Assembly: GCF_000234665.1 (NCBI RefSeq)
Contig: NC_018330.1
Location: 865,274-929,273 of the forward strand
Direction of reading: 5' to 3'
DNA from: Leishmania mexicana MHOM/GT/2001/U1103
Lineage: Eukaryota > Euglenozoa > Kinetoplastea > Trypanosomatida > Trypanosomatidae
Length of the DNA stretch: 64,000 nt
Below are positions 49,637-59,704 of the stretch, piece by piece. The translations under genes and the position numbers were made by a program. How positions within the stretch are numbered: position 1 is the first letter of the stretch; every line of letters starts with the position of its first letter. A model generated the notes under the pieces. The model was not told where the DNA came from. It made no database searches and was given only the letters and a program-made list of their open reading frames with translations.

Positions 49637-52162
49637 CCCTCCCCGCCTTCCTGCCCTCAGCAACCGTTGTGGAGCGTGTGTGTGTGTCTCTCTCTGTCCG
49701 TGAGTGTCGTTTAGTGTGTTGGCTGGCTGCCGGCGGCACGTGGGTTTGCTTCGCACTCAGCTCTACTCTCTCACGCGTGGCACGCGTGCCGATGTGCCAC
49801 GTACGCGATGCACTCCCTTCTTTCGACGCGTGCCCTTCTCGGCATACACGTTACCCTCCACTCTCTCCGGACGCGCCTTTGCCGACCAACGCTGCGGCCG
49901 CCTTTCTTTTCTTGGCTTTCCCTCACTGTCTTCTTTGATGGCGCCCCTCTCTGGACCTCTGGCCCCTCACTCGACCGGACACGCGCGCAGCATACAGAGA
50001 GGTTGTGCAGGGCACGTTATCGCTGCACATGTACCGTTGAAGCGGCGACTTTTGTTTTGTTCGGTGCACCAGCGGTGCTCGACTGATGAGTGGGGTGTGG
50101 GGGACGGCGTTGTTCCTATTTTTTCTTCGCTTTGGACGTTGTACCATCCTCCAACGCGTGCTGGCAGCCATGTGTGCTTGCATGTCGGGGATACGCGTGT
50201 ACACGACTCATGCACGTCTCCCGTTGAGACGGCTCGCCTTCTGGCAGGGGCGATCCGTAGACCTGGGTCCACGTGCGTGTGCGTATGGTGTGCAGGCCTG
50301 TGTGCCGCAGACGTCGCACTACTCCACTTTTCTTTGTTCGATCAGCTACGGCGTGCCCTCCGCCTCCTCACGCGCTTCTCCTTACACAGACACCTGACGC
50401 ACGCGTGGGGGTGGGGGACGGGGGACGGGGGAGGCGGGGAGGAGCTGCGTTGGATAGACTTTCCTTTCTTTTCCCTTTCCCTTTGTTTCTCTTGTTGCCA
50501 TCCGAATGATGTACATTAGCTGACATGACGGGCAACCGTGGCGGCGGAACGCATCCCCGTGCACACGGCACGCCGCTGCCACAATCCCCCCACCTTTACC
50601 AGCGCCACCCGTGAGCTGGCACGGAAATGTGGGTGTGGGGGCTCCGCACCTTTTTCCTGTCTATGTGTTTTTCTCTTTTTCTATCTCCTCCCCCCACCCA
50701 CCCCACCTCTCGCACCGTGTTTGTGATAGCGATGATGTGTGAGGTGGGAGGGGGAGGGAAGGGGAGGGGGTGTGTGCGCCCTCCCACTTCCCCTTTGAAC
50801 GCACACGCGGACTCGCTCTTGGCTCTCGCTTCTGCCCGTTCCCGTGTGGCACTACACGCACACACATCCATCCATGTATGTGTATGTATATATGTATGTA
50901 TGAATGCACGTGTGTATGTGCATACATGTAAGCATGTATGTGTGGAAGTGGGGCGATTTGCTTTGTCACGCCCACAGGTGAGTTTGTGTGTGTGTGCTAT
51001 TACCGTTTAGTGATGCCGATCGCTGCCCCCCTCCTCTATACCCCTTTTCTCCCGGGCGCTCACTTTGGCTTTGTTCGATGTTCGTCATGTACAGCGTAGA
51101 TTTCGTCCGTTTCTTTGAACTCGCCAACCCCCCTCCCTTCTTCGCCCAGAGCTCGCAAGGAGGGCAACTGGATAGATGTAAAGGCGGTAGGGGGAGTAGA
51201 CACACCCGCCTGAAAGTGCCGCCATGACTGTGTCTGAGCCCTCGAGAGGGGTTAGATGCGCCGTGGATGGCGGAGCACGTAACGCTGGAAGAAGCAGGCG
51301 AAAGGGGAAGCACATCCCACCCCGTCCTTTACTGGCGGAACGTGCGACATCGCTGTGCCGCGCGACCCAGCTACCGGGCTTTCACGGAAAGTGCGATCTA
51401 GTAAAAGGTACGCAGGCACGCATGTCCGTCGTCACAGGACTGGAGGGTGTGTGAGAGAAGGAGGATGCTCGCAACACAAGCACGCTCGCATCCCACCGTG
51501 TCTCCGCGGCCGCCACAGCCGTTGCCTTCCATCTTCAACAGTACTGTTCTCGTCTCGCAGCGCTTAGGGCTGATGTGAACGTCTGCTGATGCGACCTCAC
51601 CGTCTAACGCTCTGTCTCCTCCCCACCTTCTCTCGCTCATCCCTCGCAGCCGGCGTGTCTCTCACAGGAAAAAAACGACGACTCGGCCCTTCACCGTGCA
51701 CGTGCGTGTGCGTGCATATCCGTCTCGCTGTCTCGCCTCTCGCGCTTCTTCCCGAGCCGTCACGCGTCCTTTGGCACCTCAGCGTCCGAGAGGCACTCAC
51801 AATCAACTGGGTATGGAAACGGGAGTATGCTTTTAGCACTGCGGATACCCCTGGACGCTCCGCACGCACCAAGCAAGTGACGGGAGGGGGTGGCCTCGAG
51901 CGCCTTCACGTCGCACGCCTCCTCCTTCCCTCAAACTATAGAGATAAACGAAGCACACGCACACACACACACACACCCATCGTCGAACGTATTGCATACA
52001 CGACAAAGCGCTTTTACTCCGCCACTCACCTAAAGACAACACACCTGCACACGCGGGAATAGCCATAGGAAAGACCCTTACCCTTCAGGGTGCGCGGGGT
52101 GTCTGTGTGCTTGTCTTGACCTGCCTGCCGTGAGAGCCGCTTCATATGCGAGCGTCGACAGG
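49637..52162 (+). other. Spacer, 2.5 kb, longest gap
   Basis: No gene supported. It contains a G-rich block (50407-50439), G/A-rich sequence near 50735-50775, an ATGT-rich tract (about 50866-50945) and TG runs (for example near 50984-50997). A CA run (about 51957-51977) lies 190 bases before the next gene. A 271-codon open frame starting with GTG near 49704 has no coding character. Probably a long 3' UTR plus leader. Confidence 0.55.
50407..50439 (+). other. G-quadruplex candidate, + strand
   Basis: Five G tracts of 5, 5, 5, 5 and 4 bases are separated by loops of 1-4 bases (GGGGGTGGGGGACGGGGG and on). This meets the usual G-quadruplex pattern and would also be present in the transcript. Confidence 0.7.
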
Positions 52163-52166
52163 ATGA
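52146..52166 (+). promoter_or_regulatory. Short upstream frame overlapping the MCM10 start
   Basis: An ATG at 52146 opens a 6-codon frame whose TGA (52164-52166) overlaps the MCM10 ATG (52163) as ATGA. It could reduce or couple translation if the mature mRNA begins upstream, for example at AG 52133-52136. If splicing uses AG 52160-52161, this frame is removed. Confidence 0.4.
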
Positions 52167-54940
52167 GCGATGATCTCTTTGACGTCTTCAACGACGACGC
52201 GTCACCACTCGTGTCGGTTGAGGGTGTAATGGTGGAGGTGAGAGATGCATCTGCGCCGTCATCGACCTTACCTGGGCCGCGGACGGGTTTGTTGACCTCG
52301 ACGACTCCGGCGATGCGTCTCGATGGCACCGACGATGCTCCCACACCACCTCTCCCCACCCGCTCATCGGCATCACCAGCGGTGCTAAATCCGCTTCCGA
52401 CTGCGCGCCCGTTGTCCTCCGCATTGTTCCCGCCACCTACCACGTCCACCGCCTTGGTGGACGCCTTTCATTCTCCAGACTCTCTGCCGCCGTCGTTGTC
52501 CCGCTATGAGCGCGGCGATGCCCCTTTATTGCTGCGCACCCACTGTGCGACGCCCTCGACTCTACCTGCGAGCGCAAGTTGCGGCGTCACAGTGATCAAA
52601 GCTGCCCCTTCGCCATCGGCGACCTCGACTGCGGAAAATGGACTGCGATCCCCTCACGGGGAGGGGGGCAGTGCCGCGTCAAGAGAGGGTGCGGCTTCGA
52701 GACTCGCGTCCGCACCACCGCCGTCAGCGATCATTACCGAGCACTTCAGTCGCATCCGCGTTCGCCGTGCCACCGTCAGCCTTGAACAGTTCACTGTGCG
52801 CCTGGCTGAGTTCCCATTTGCCTCGTTCGACCTCTTTCGTGGCATGTCGCGCCGCAGCGATGAGGCGGTGGCACGCACTTGCGTCGGCGTTGTCACGCGC
52901 AAGTCGGATCCGAAGCAGAGCACCACGGCCACCCGCTCCTCATGCTACGCTGTGCTGACACTGTGGAACATGGAGAGCATCTCGCCAGCGCCGGAGACGG
53001 AGCTCAGCGTTCTGCTCTGCGGCAGCGCGTTTGACCTTCTTTACAGTCGCCTGGTCACTGGCGCAGTTGTGGCTCTCAGCAACGTTGCGCGGTGCGCACG
53101 ACGAGGCTCTGCGCCGGCGCACGACGCCGACGAGGTACTGCTGCGCGTGGCGGATAGCGAGGCTGTCCGCCAGCTGGGCTTTGCCGCTGACCTCGGCACG
53201 TGTGCATCCGTGTCTTACAAGTCGAAGGAGCGTTGCCACGTCATGGTGAACACGCAGCGGTCGCAACACTGCATCTACCACGTCGCAGACCTTCGCAAGG
53301 CTGCGCGCAGCGGCGACACTGGAGGACAGGGACGCAACGCAACGCATGGTACGCGAGTCGCTAGCGCCTCATCTCTCGGAGCTCCTGCAACCATGAAGGG
53401 CAGCACCCTCACCACGCACCTTACCCTCTCCGGAGCGCAGCAACGGCTGGCCGTCTTGGCGCCGGGCGGCGTCGCGCAGCAGCCAGCAGGCCACCACTCT
53501 GCAGGCAGCAGCGGCCGTGCATCACTCCTTAGTGGTGCAGTGACGAACAGCAGGCTGGCTGCCTCGCAGCAGATGCTTCGACAGACGTCGTTTTTTGCCG
53601 TGCGCGGCGCCACTGGGCTTCCTGTCGAGGATGCCGCTCTCCGCAACTGCGTGAACTCGGCCGGCTCCGGTGTGTACGGTGGTGTGCAGACTGGCGCACC
53701 TCTGACGCTGCGGCAGCAGGTCGGTCTGCGTCCCGCCGCGAGCTACCCCTCCGCACATAAGCTTGGCGTGACATCGCGTGGTCGTGATGTGCTGGAGGCT
53801 GCCCGCCAGCAGGCCGTCCACCACGAGGAGGAAAAGTTGCTTCGGCGACCACTGCGCTGCGGGAGGACAGCTAGCACTGCAGGGGAAGGGGTGCCAAATC
53901 ATGCGCGCACTGAGGGCGGCGGCAGCAGCGGTGGCGATCCTCGCGATGTGGATGCCCAAGCCCCAAATCGTAGCCCCGAAGGCGTCACTACTGGCTGGGG
54001 CAGGAGAACGCCGTCGACCACCGGCGCGCCGAAGCGTGCGCGCATAGAGGTACCGCCGCCGTCTACCCTTTCGGCCTTCACGGAGCATACCACCTCTCCT
54101 TGCTCTTGTTCGTCGTCGTCGTCGTCCGCACCAGTCGCCTCAGCATCCATCGCCGGCACCGCGACGCTGAGAAACGGGGCGGATGGTAGCCGAGTGGAGG
54201 CACTGCGACAGCAGTTTCAGCCGCTGCGTCGGGGTGCATCAGCCCCCTTCACTCCTCTCAGAAGCCACGGCGCCGTACACGCCGTCATCGCGTCGCCGCG
54301 GCAGAGAGACCACCGCCACAGCGTTGTGATGTCCAGCGCCGTCAGCTCCGGTACAGGCGCCTCCGCGTCGCAAAACGCGCTATTCCGTGCCGCTATCGAA
54401 GCTGCGCGGGACATCACGAGCAGCTCGACGGAGAGCACGAAGTCGCCTCCCGAGGTATCCACGAGTGTGCCAGCGAAGTTGCACGAAGCTGACGACGACG
54501 CGGCGTCCGCTCTCACGCTCCTTGGATCGGTAGCGGACGGCATCCACAGCGCACATGATCACCTGCGCAGTGAATCCGACCGGCAGGAGCTGCTCGGCTT
54601 CGTGAAGAAGCAAATCGCAAAGGAGAAGGCGCTGGAGGCGCTGGAGGCGATCACGGAGCAGCAGATCAGGGCTCACTACTGCTATGCGTGCCGCTGCTGG
54701 TACGGGCAGCCGCCGACGACGTGCGTAGAGCAGCACCACCGTGTGGAACTGAAGCCGGCGCTGAAGAAGTACATCAAGTGCGAGCACTGCAACTACAAGA
54801 CGTTTGTGATTGGCGGCGACGAGGCGAAGGGCTGGAGGGTGTACCCGCGTTGCCCGCGCTGTCATCAGTCAAGTTTCTGGGTCCGCGGTGACGCGGCACT
54901 GCAGGTGCCTGCCGTGGTGGAGGCGCCACCGCCCCCGTGA
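52163..54940 (+). CDS. MCM10: MCM10 replication factor homologue
   Basis: 925 residues from ATG 52163; the frame extends upstream only to GTG 52130. Residues 1-190 are Ser/Pro/Thr-rich and probably disordered. An OB-fold region lies near 203-345 (VSLEQFTVRLAEFPFASFD, TCVGVVTRKSD, LTLWNM, ALSNV). The MCM10 zinc finger follows (about 346-374): GTCASVSYKSKERC with the closing CIYHV. The C-terminus (about 838-910) holds a zinc-ribbon pair, HYCYACRCWY with TCVEQHHR, then KYIKCEHC and PRCPRCHQSSFW. It resembles the metazoan MCM10 C-terminal domain. MCM10 binds the CMG helicase, DNA and polymerase alpha at replication origins and forks. The linker (375-835) is long and of low complexity. A nuclear protein is expected. 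Confidence 0.88.
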   Translation: MSDDLFDVFNDDASPLVSVEGVMVEVRDASAPSSTLPGPRTGLLTSTTPAMRLDGTDDAPTPPLPTRSSASPAVLNPLPTARPLSSALFPPPTTSTALVDAFHSPDSLPPSLSRYERGDAPLLLRTHCATPSTLPASASCGVTVIKAAPSPSATSTAENGLRSPHGEGGSAASREGAASRLASAPPPSAIITEHFSRIRVRRATVSLEQFTVRLAEFPFASFDLFRGMSRRSDEAVARTCVGVVTRKSDPKQSTTATRSSCYAVLTLWNMESISPAPETELSVLLCGSAFDLLYSRLVTGAVVALSNVARCARRGSAPAHDADEVLLRVADSEAVRQLGFAADLGTCASVSYKSKERCHVMVNTQRSQHCIYHVADLRKAARSGDTGGQGRNATHGTRVASASSLGAPATMKGSTLTTHLTLSGAQQRLAVLAPGGVAQQPAGHHSAGSSGRASLLSGAVTNSRLAASQQMLRQTSFFAVRGATGLPVEDAALRNCVNSAGSGVYGGVQTGAPLTLRQQVGLRPAASYPSAHKLGVTSRGRDVLEAARQQAVHHEEEKLLRRPLRCGRTASTAGEGVPNHARTEGGGSSGGDPRDVDAQAPNRSPEGVTTGWGRRTPSTTGAPKRARIEVPPPSTLSAFTEHTTSPCSCSSSSSSAPVASASIAGTATLRNGADGSRVEALRQQFQPLRRGASAPFTPLRSHGAVHAVIASPRQRDHRHSVVMSSAVSSGTGASASQNALFRAAIEAARDITSSSTESTKSPPEVSTSVPAKLHEADDDAASALTLLGSVADGIHSAHDHLRSESDRQELLGFVKKQIAKEKALEALEAITEQQIRAHYCYACRCWYGQPPTTCVEQHHRVELKPALKKYIKCEHCNYKTFVIGGDEAKGWRVYPRCPRCHQSSFWVRGDAALQVPAVVEAPPPP

Positions 54941-55440
54941 GAGGAGGGGGGCAACAGCGTAGAGGGAGTTGCAAAGAGCGTGCACGAGAAAGGAACGTAC
55001 AGCAGTGACGGATCACGTGCAACATGAGCTAGCGTGATGACGCAGAGAGGATTTCCATATCCGCATGGGCAGCAGCAAAGCCAGCACTATGGACTCGCAT
55101 GGTCGCGCCTCCCCCCTATGCGCTGCACCGCACCTCCTCCAACGTCCTCAATGCCATCTCGCTTCTCACCACCACTACCGCCTTCTCCCTCCCCGCCCTT
55201 TCGTACATGTGCATGTTTCCCGTGATGGATGAAGGCCACTATACATGGAGCAGGTAATTATCTATCAGCATCGTTTTCCGTTGTGTTCTCCCCAACACCG
55301 CGCCCACTGGATCGCCTTCTCACTTCCCTGACGCATCCTTTTTGTTGGTTAGACGGGCGCGACCTTATTCTTTGCGTCGCTCTCCCCACCACTCCGCACC
55401 TTTCACCCCTCTGCTGCTGGTGCCTCTTGCGGCTGCTGCC
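54941..55440 (+). other. Spacer, 500 bases
   Basis: Pyrimidine-rich leader with no gene. T-rich tracts at 55260-55350 and 55395-55440 precede the PXMP4-like gene. The frame remains open upstream to a TTG (55342), but the first in-frame ATG is 55441. Confidence 0.5.
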
Positions 55441-56121
55441 ATGTCCCTCGCTGCTCCTAAAGCCGTGCCGCGGTGCCACACTGTGCCGATCTTCTCCGGC
55501 CCCCACGGTGCCGTCTTGGAGCGCATCAACCGCATGATCGCCTCCGGCGACTTCGACGTCTTCTTCACCGCCCTCAAGGGGTTTCGCAACGGTCTCGTGT
55601 ACGGCACGCGTGTCCGTGCCCCACACGCCCTCGTGCTGAACCTGGTCTGGAGCAAGTCGCCGTACAGCTCGATGCCCGCCAAGATCTTCAGTGTCACAAA
55701 GACACACGCGTTGGGCCTCGGGTACAGCTCAGTTACCTTCGCCGTCGTGCGCGGCCTTCTGCGCAAACTGCAAGGCACGACGCACGCATGGCACAACGCC
55801 TTGGCGGGGTTCATGATCGGCGCCCTGTTCTGGGGCGACCCGAGCAGCGGCGTCCACATCCAGATGATGATGTACATACTTGCTCGAGTTGTGTGCGCTC
55901 TCTACCATCTGCTTACCTCCAAGTGCGCCGCGTCTATTCCACCGGTGGCGTACCGGCTGTACATGGGCTGTTTGTGGTGTCTGGCCATCATGTTCCTCAT
56001 GTACTCGCCAGACAAACTGCAGCCATCCATGGCGCAGTCCCTGGAGTACATCTTCAAGGACAGCGGCAAGTTTAGCAGCTGGTACGACCTCGTCGTGGTG
56101 AACTCTGTTGATAACCTGTAG
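55441..56121 (+). CDS. PXMP4: Peroxisomal membrane protein 4 (PXMP4/Pmp24) homologue
   Basis: 226 residues from ATG 55441, against about 212 in human PXMP4. The family signature ALKGFRNGLVYGTRVRAPHA is at residues 41-60. It is followed by hydrophobic segments (TFAVVRGLLRKLQG, AGFMIGALFWGD, MMMYILARVVCALY, MGCLWCLAIMFLMY) and LQPSMAQSLEYIF near the end. PXMP4 belongs to the Tim17/Tim22/Tim23/Pmp24 superfamily of integral membrane proteins. In trypanosomatids peroxisomes are glycosomes, so a glycosomal membrane location is expected. The molecular activity of PXMP4 is not well known; a channel or transport role is only suggested by the superfamily. Confidence 0.92.
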   Translation: MSLAAPKAVPRCHTVPIFSGPHGAVLERINRMIASGDFDVFFTALKGFRNGLVYGTRVRAPHALVLNLVWSKSPYSSMPAKIFSVTKTHALGLGYSSVTFAVVRGLLRKLQGTTHAWHNALAGFMIGALFWGDPSSGVHIQMMMYILARVVCALYHLLTSKCAASIPPVAYRLYMGCLWCLAIMFLMYSPDKLQPSMAQSLEYIFKDSGKFSSWYDLVVVNSVDNL

Positions 56122-56882
56122 TGATATCGTTGATGTGTGTGTGTGTGCATGTGCTTATGGATACTTCGTGGCCGTGCGGCTTGTAGGGAACTGCTACAGA
56201 GGGTGGAAGGGAGGGGGGAGCACCATCTGGCTTCCTCGAATAATCCGCAGACGTTAAACGAAGCGAAGGGAGAGGAGATGGGGTGCCACGATAGCGTGTT
56301 GAGAGGGGAGGGGCCAGGCGGAGCGGGGTCGGAGAGCGCTCTCATGGAGTGCTCTGACATGCCTGCTCGATGGCTTGCTTTCGCAGATTTACTCATGCAA
56401 ACCCCCTCCTCCCCCCACAGGGACACATTCGCATGTGTACGTGCGTGCATGCACGCGAACCCCACTTCCTCTAACGCCAACAACCTTTCCTTGATGACCA
56501 ACTTGATGTTGTTGATTCTTGAATGCCCTTGCTGTGTTTCACACCCGCGCGCCGCCTCGCCATCTCGTCCCCCTCTCTGCCTTTCACTCTTCATCGTCTC
56601 TACGACTCCCCGTGTTGCCCACGCGTGTGCACTCCACGACTCGCGGTCTCCCTTGTCGTCCCCTCGTCCAAACGCGCACGCACACTGGCGCGTCGCATGT
56701 GTGCGCGGCTGCTGAGAAAACTTACCTTTTCTTGGTTTCTGTACGCTGCGCGCTCAGCTCTTCTTCACCGTCTCGTTTCACCCGTGCTCGCGTGCGCCTG
56801 CCTCTTCGCTGCTGCCCCTCCCCCTCCCCCTCCCCCCCCCCCACGTCGTCGTCCGTCCCACTACCTTCCCCCACACTCGCCC
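56122..56882 (+). other. Spacer, 760 bases
   Basis: A TG run follows the PXMP4 stop (56132-56147), and a C-rich tract (about 56817-56849, CCCCTCCCCCT repeats) lies before the next ATG. The C-rich tract would be G-quadruplex-prone on the - strand. The downstream frame is open back to ATG 56523, but that part is Pro/Ser/Leu/Arg-rich leader. Confidence 0.55.
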
Positions 56883-58211
56883 ATGTCCCTCTCGGAAGTG
56901 CATCGCCTGCAAGAGTTGGTGTATCACCGCCCCAACAAAGAAAACTACGAAGCCCTCGTGTTGGAGCAGATCCTCGTGGTGGAGCAACAGCTGGACACCA
57001 AAACAAAGGCTGAGGAGCGCGCCACGGCGGCGAGGCGGGAGGCAGAACAGCTGCGAGGTGAGATCGAAGGGCTGCGCCGTGAGACCGCCTCGGGGCCCGC
57101 CACCTTCTCTGCGGTGCAGCGAGAGGACTACTATGTGACATGGACGGCACTCCTGAAAGAGTTTCGCATGCGCAAGGAGATTCTTTCCTTTCTGCTGTCG
57201 TACCCTGCCGAAGACTTCAAGCTGGTCGAACTAACCACCGTCTCCCACTGGCTCGACACCTGGACGACGTTCTTCGCGTCCGCCGAGTCGTCGGTGCGGA
57301 ACTTGAAGAGGGTCGAGCGGGAATCGGCGGACGGGAACACACTGCCCCCGACTCGGCTCCTCTACGACGCATTGGATGAGGTGTGCCGCCTGCAGCTGCA
57401 GGCCCGCACGCTTGTCGGCCGTGAGCGATACCGCCGTAGCTCTTCGAGCGAGGAGTTTGTGAAGGACTTCATGGATAGCCAGCAGCAGCTGCACGAGTGG
57501 TGCCGCAAGCAGCGCGATACACTGGCCGCGTTGACGACACGAGGGGACCTCATCGAGTTCAACAACTCTTTCTATGCGAACGTGCCGGTGATGGACAGCA
57601 ACTTTCTTGTGCTGATGGAGCAGAGCGAGGCTCTCATGAGCAACGTGCGGGTGCAAGACGCTCTGCGGGAGGTCAACCGAGAGTGGGTCATGCTGACGCT
57701 CGAGACCTACGGCAAGCTGCAGGCCGCCAGCACCCGGGAGCACGGGAGTAGTTCGCTGGAGAGGAAGTGTGCGGAGTGGATCGAATTTATGTCTCCGATG
57801 CTTCGTCGTCTTCTGGTTTCCACACAGGGCACCCTTGCGCAGGACAGCGATGCACCGGAGGCGAAGCTGCTCGCGACGACGTGCGAGGAACTGCTCAAGG
57901 AGCATGAGGCGCACGACATCGTGTGCACGCACCTGAGCGACTATACGGTGCGCGAGGAGTGCGTTAAGCCCCACTTGGACGCCTTGAAGGCGGAGCTGCA
58001 GTCGGCACTCACGACGACAGTGCTGACCTTCCCGCACTTTGACACCGCGGGTGGGCAGGCGGACTACAAGAGCCGTGTGGAGGAGCTGCAGGAGTGGATC
58101 GACGTGAAGTCGCAGAAGGGCACGTACGTGAAGCTGCTGGAGCGCTTAGAGATGACCAAAGCCGTGATCGAGGAGCATGCGGATGTGCTCTTCCCTGAGG
58201 ATAATCCGTAG
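56883..58211 (+). CDS. Coiled-coil protein, hypothetical
   Basis: 442 residues from ATG 56883 (MSLSEVHRLQELVYH). An upstream in-frame ATG at 56523 would add 120 residues translated from pyrimidine-rich leader with a poly-Pro run, so I prefer 56883. Residues 25-75 form a coiled coil (EQQLDTKTKAEERATAARREAEQLRGE). The rest is mostly helical with conserved-looking Trp, Tyr and Phe (YYVTWTALLKEF, VSHWLDTWTTFFASAE, LHEWCRKQRDTL, CAEWIEFMSPML) and ends EEHADVLFPEDNP. The helical bundle pattern suggests a structural or adaptor role, perhaps cytoskeletal. No named domain was recognised, and there is no membrane segment. Confidence 0.88.
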   Translation: MSLSEVHRLQELVYHRPNKENYEALVLEQILVVEQQLDTKTKAEERATAARREAEQLRGEIEGLRRETASGPATFSAVQREDYYVTWTALLKEFRMRKEILSFLLSYPAEDFKLVELTTVSHWLDTWTTFFASAESSVRNLKRVERESADGNTLPPTRLLYDALDEVCRLQLQARTLVGRERYRRSSSSEEFVKDFMDSQQQLHEWCRKQRDTLAALTTRGDLIEFNNSFYANVPVMDSNFLVLMEQSEALMSNVRVQDALREVNREWVMLTLETYGKLQAASTREHGSSSLERKCAEWIEFMSPMLRRLLVSTQGTLAQDSDAPEAKLLATTCEELLKEHEAHDIVCTHLSDYTVREECVKPHLDALKAELQSALTTTVLTFPHFDTAGGQADYKSRVEELQEWIDVKSQKGTYVKLLERLEMTKAVIEEHADVLFPEDNP

Positions 58212-59704
58212 AGGTTAGTCACGCTGCAAGCGGGCTGGTGATGCCAATGTTCAGATGGGAGCGAGGGTAGGGACAGGGAGGCTTTGAGAAGTGGAGAGGG
58301 TGACAAGCACTGGTGCGACTTCCAACAGCCCGGCTGTTTTCCTATCTTCCTGACTCTCGGATTTCATGCCGTCTGCGCACGTGTACTCTACCTCTTGCCG
58401 AACCCTCTGCTTCTCAGAACCCCTCAACGCCTCGCTCCTCATCTGACCCCACCCTGGGCATCGGGCTAGAGTCGTTTCGAGTTGTTGGTTTTTCTGTATG
58501 ATATCGCCCGTTCTCTGACATTGTCTTCTCGTGCGTGCGAGGCACTGTAGTGGTTTCAGGCGTTATGCTGCAGCGCTCTGATGCGCACCTCTTTCCGGGT
58601 ATGGGTGCATGTGTTGGTGTGTTGGTGTGCGCTTCCAGGCGTTACAGCCAAGGAGGCACTGCGGCGCATGCCACGGAGCAGTGAAGCAGCCGGCCGACGT
58701 CTTTACTTTTCCACCGCTTTGTCGAGCTCGCCCAGTGCCTGTGTACGCTTGTTCACGTCAGGGACCACCGAATCGTTCTCCCAACTAAAATGCAGAGCAA
58801 CGGATAAAGGCATGGGGGGGGGGAACGGAACGCCACGGCGACATGGACGAACACGTGGGCGTGCGAAGGCGTCTGTGCGCTCACACACTCATGCAGCGGA
58901 TGTCACAGGCTCAAGGTTTCGCACACGAATCGCGTGCTATTTTATTCGGTCTGCGCCTGCACGAGTGCATGCGGACGCGTTTTACATTCCTTCCTCTACT
59001 CGCACTGGGGGCGGGGGACGCCGGCTCGGTCGCGACGACAGGCGCTGCATATCAACTGTGCTGCGCTCCTCAGCATTCCCTGGCACTGCACTTTCTCTCT
59101 CTCCCTGGCCTCGCGTCCACTGCTGGATGATGGCACTTGCGCTTGCACACTGTTTCTGCGCCCATGTCTCTCTCTCTAAGCGGCCAATGTGATTCTTGGC
59201 TTGCCCTCGTCGTTTGCCGCTCTCCCTCTATTTCTCACTTCTCTGTAGTCTGCGACGGCGGCCTTTCCCCTTCACGCCGCACCACCACGATCAGACGTCT
59301 AGACGAGATCAGCACTGCGTCGAGGGCCACGCGCACCCCTTCTTTCGTCCTTCGCCACGCATCCTCTTCCTCGATATCAAAACACACACACACACACACA
59401 CCAACGTGGTCGCGCTTGGGCTCACTCTCGGCCCTCTACACAGTTCTCAGCGGCGCGCTCACTGTACTTGTGAACAGACTCCTTTGGCTCTCCTCACCTC
59501 ACTTTGAGAGGGGGCCTCTGCTACGCCCACGGGAAGTGACACAGCCCGGCTGACGTGGGCCCCCGCTTGCACGGTCCCACTTCCTCCTCTCACCTCGTGC
59601 GCCGTCTCTCATTTCGTTTTCGCCGGCTCTTCTGCCGCAGACGCGGTGCACACCGGCTCCGCCGCAGCTCTCCTCGTACCCCCAATTCCTTTCTAGAGAC
59701 GACA
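58212..59704 (+). other. Spacer, 1.5 kb
   Basis: No gene supported. There is a G run near 58814-58822, a CA run (about 59382-59401) about 300 bases before the next ATG, then pyrimidine-rich leader. CCAATTCCTTTCTAG with AG at 59695-59696 is a good acceptor candidate eight bases before the start codon. Confidence 0.55.

Noticed and set aside
49704..50519. 271-codon frame in the spacer after the FN3 gene
   Set aside because: It begins with GTG, has the Cys/Ser/Leu/Phe/His composition of pyrimidine-rich spacer, and shows no motif.
53560..53600. PCNA-binding (PIP) box in the MCM10 linker (MLRQTSFF)
   Set aside because: The Q-x-x-hydrophobic-x-x-aromatic-aromatic spacing is not met; the hydrophobic position before FF is Gln.
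56523..56882. Earlier ATG for the coiled-coil gene at 56883
   Set aside because: The added 120 residues are Pro/Arg/Ser-rich with a poly-Pro run encoded by the pyrimidine tract expected to precede the splice acceptor.
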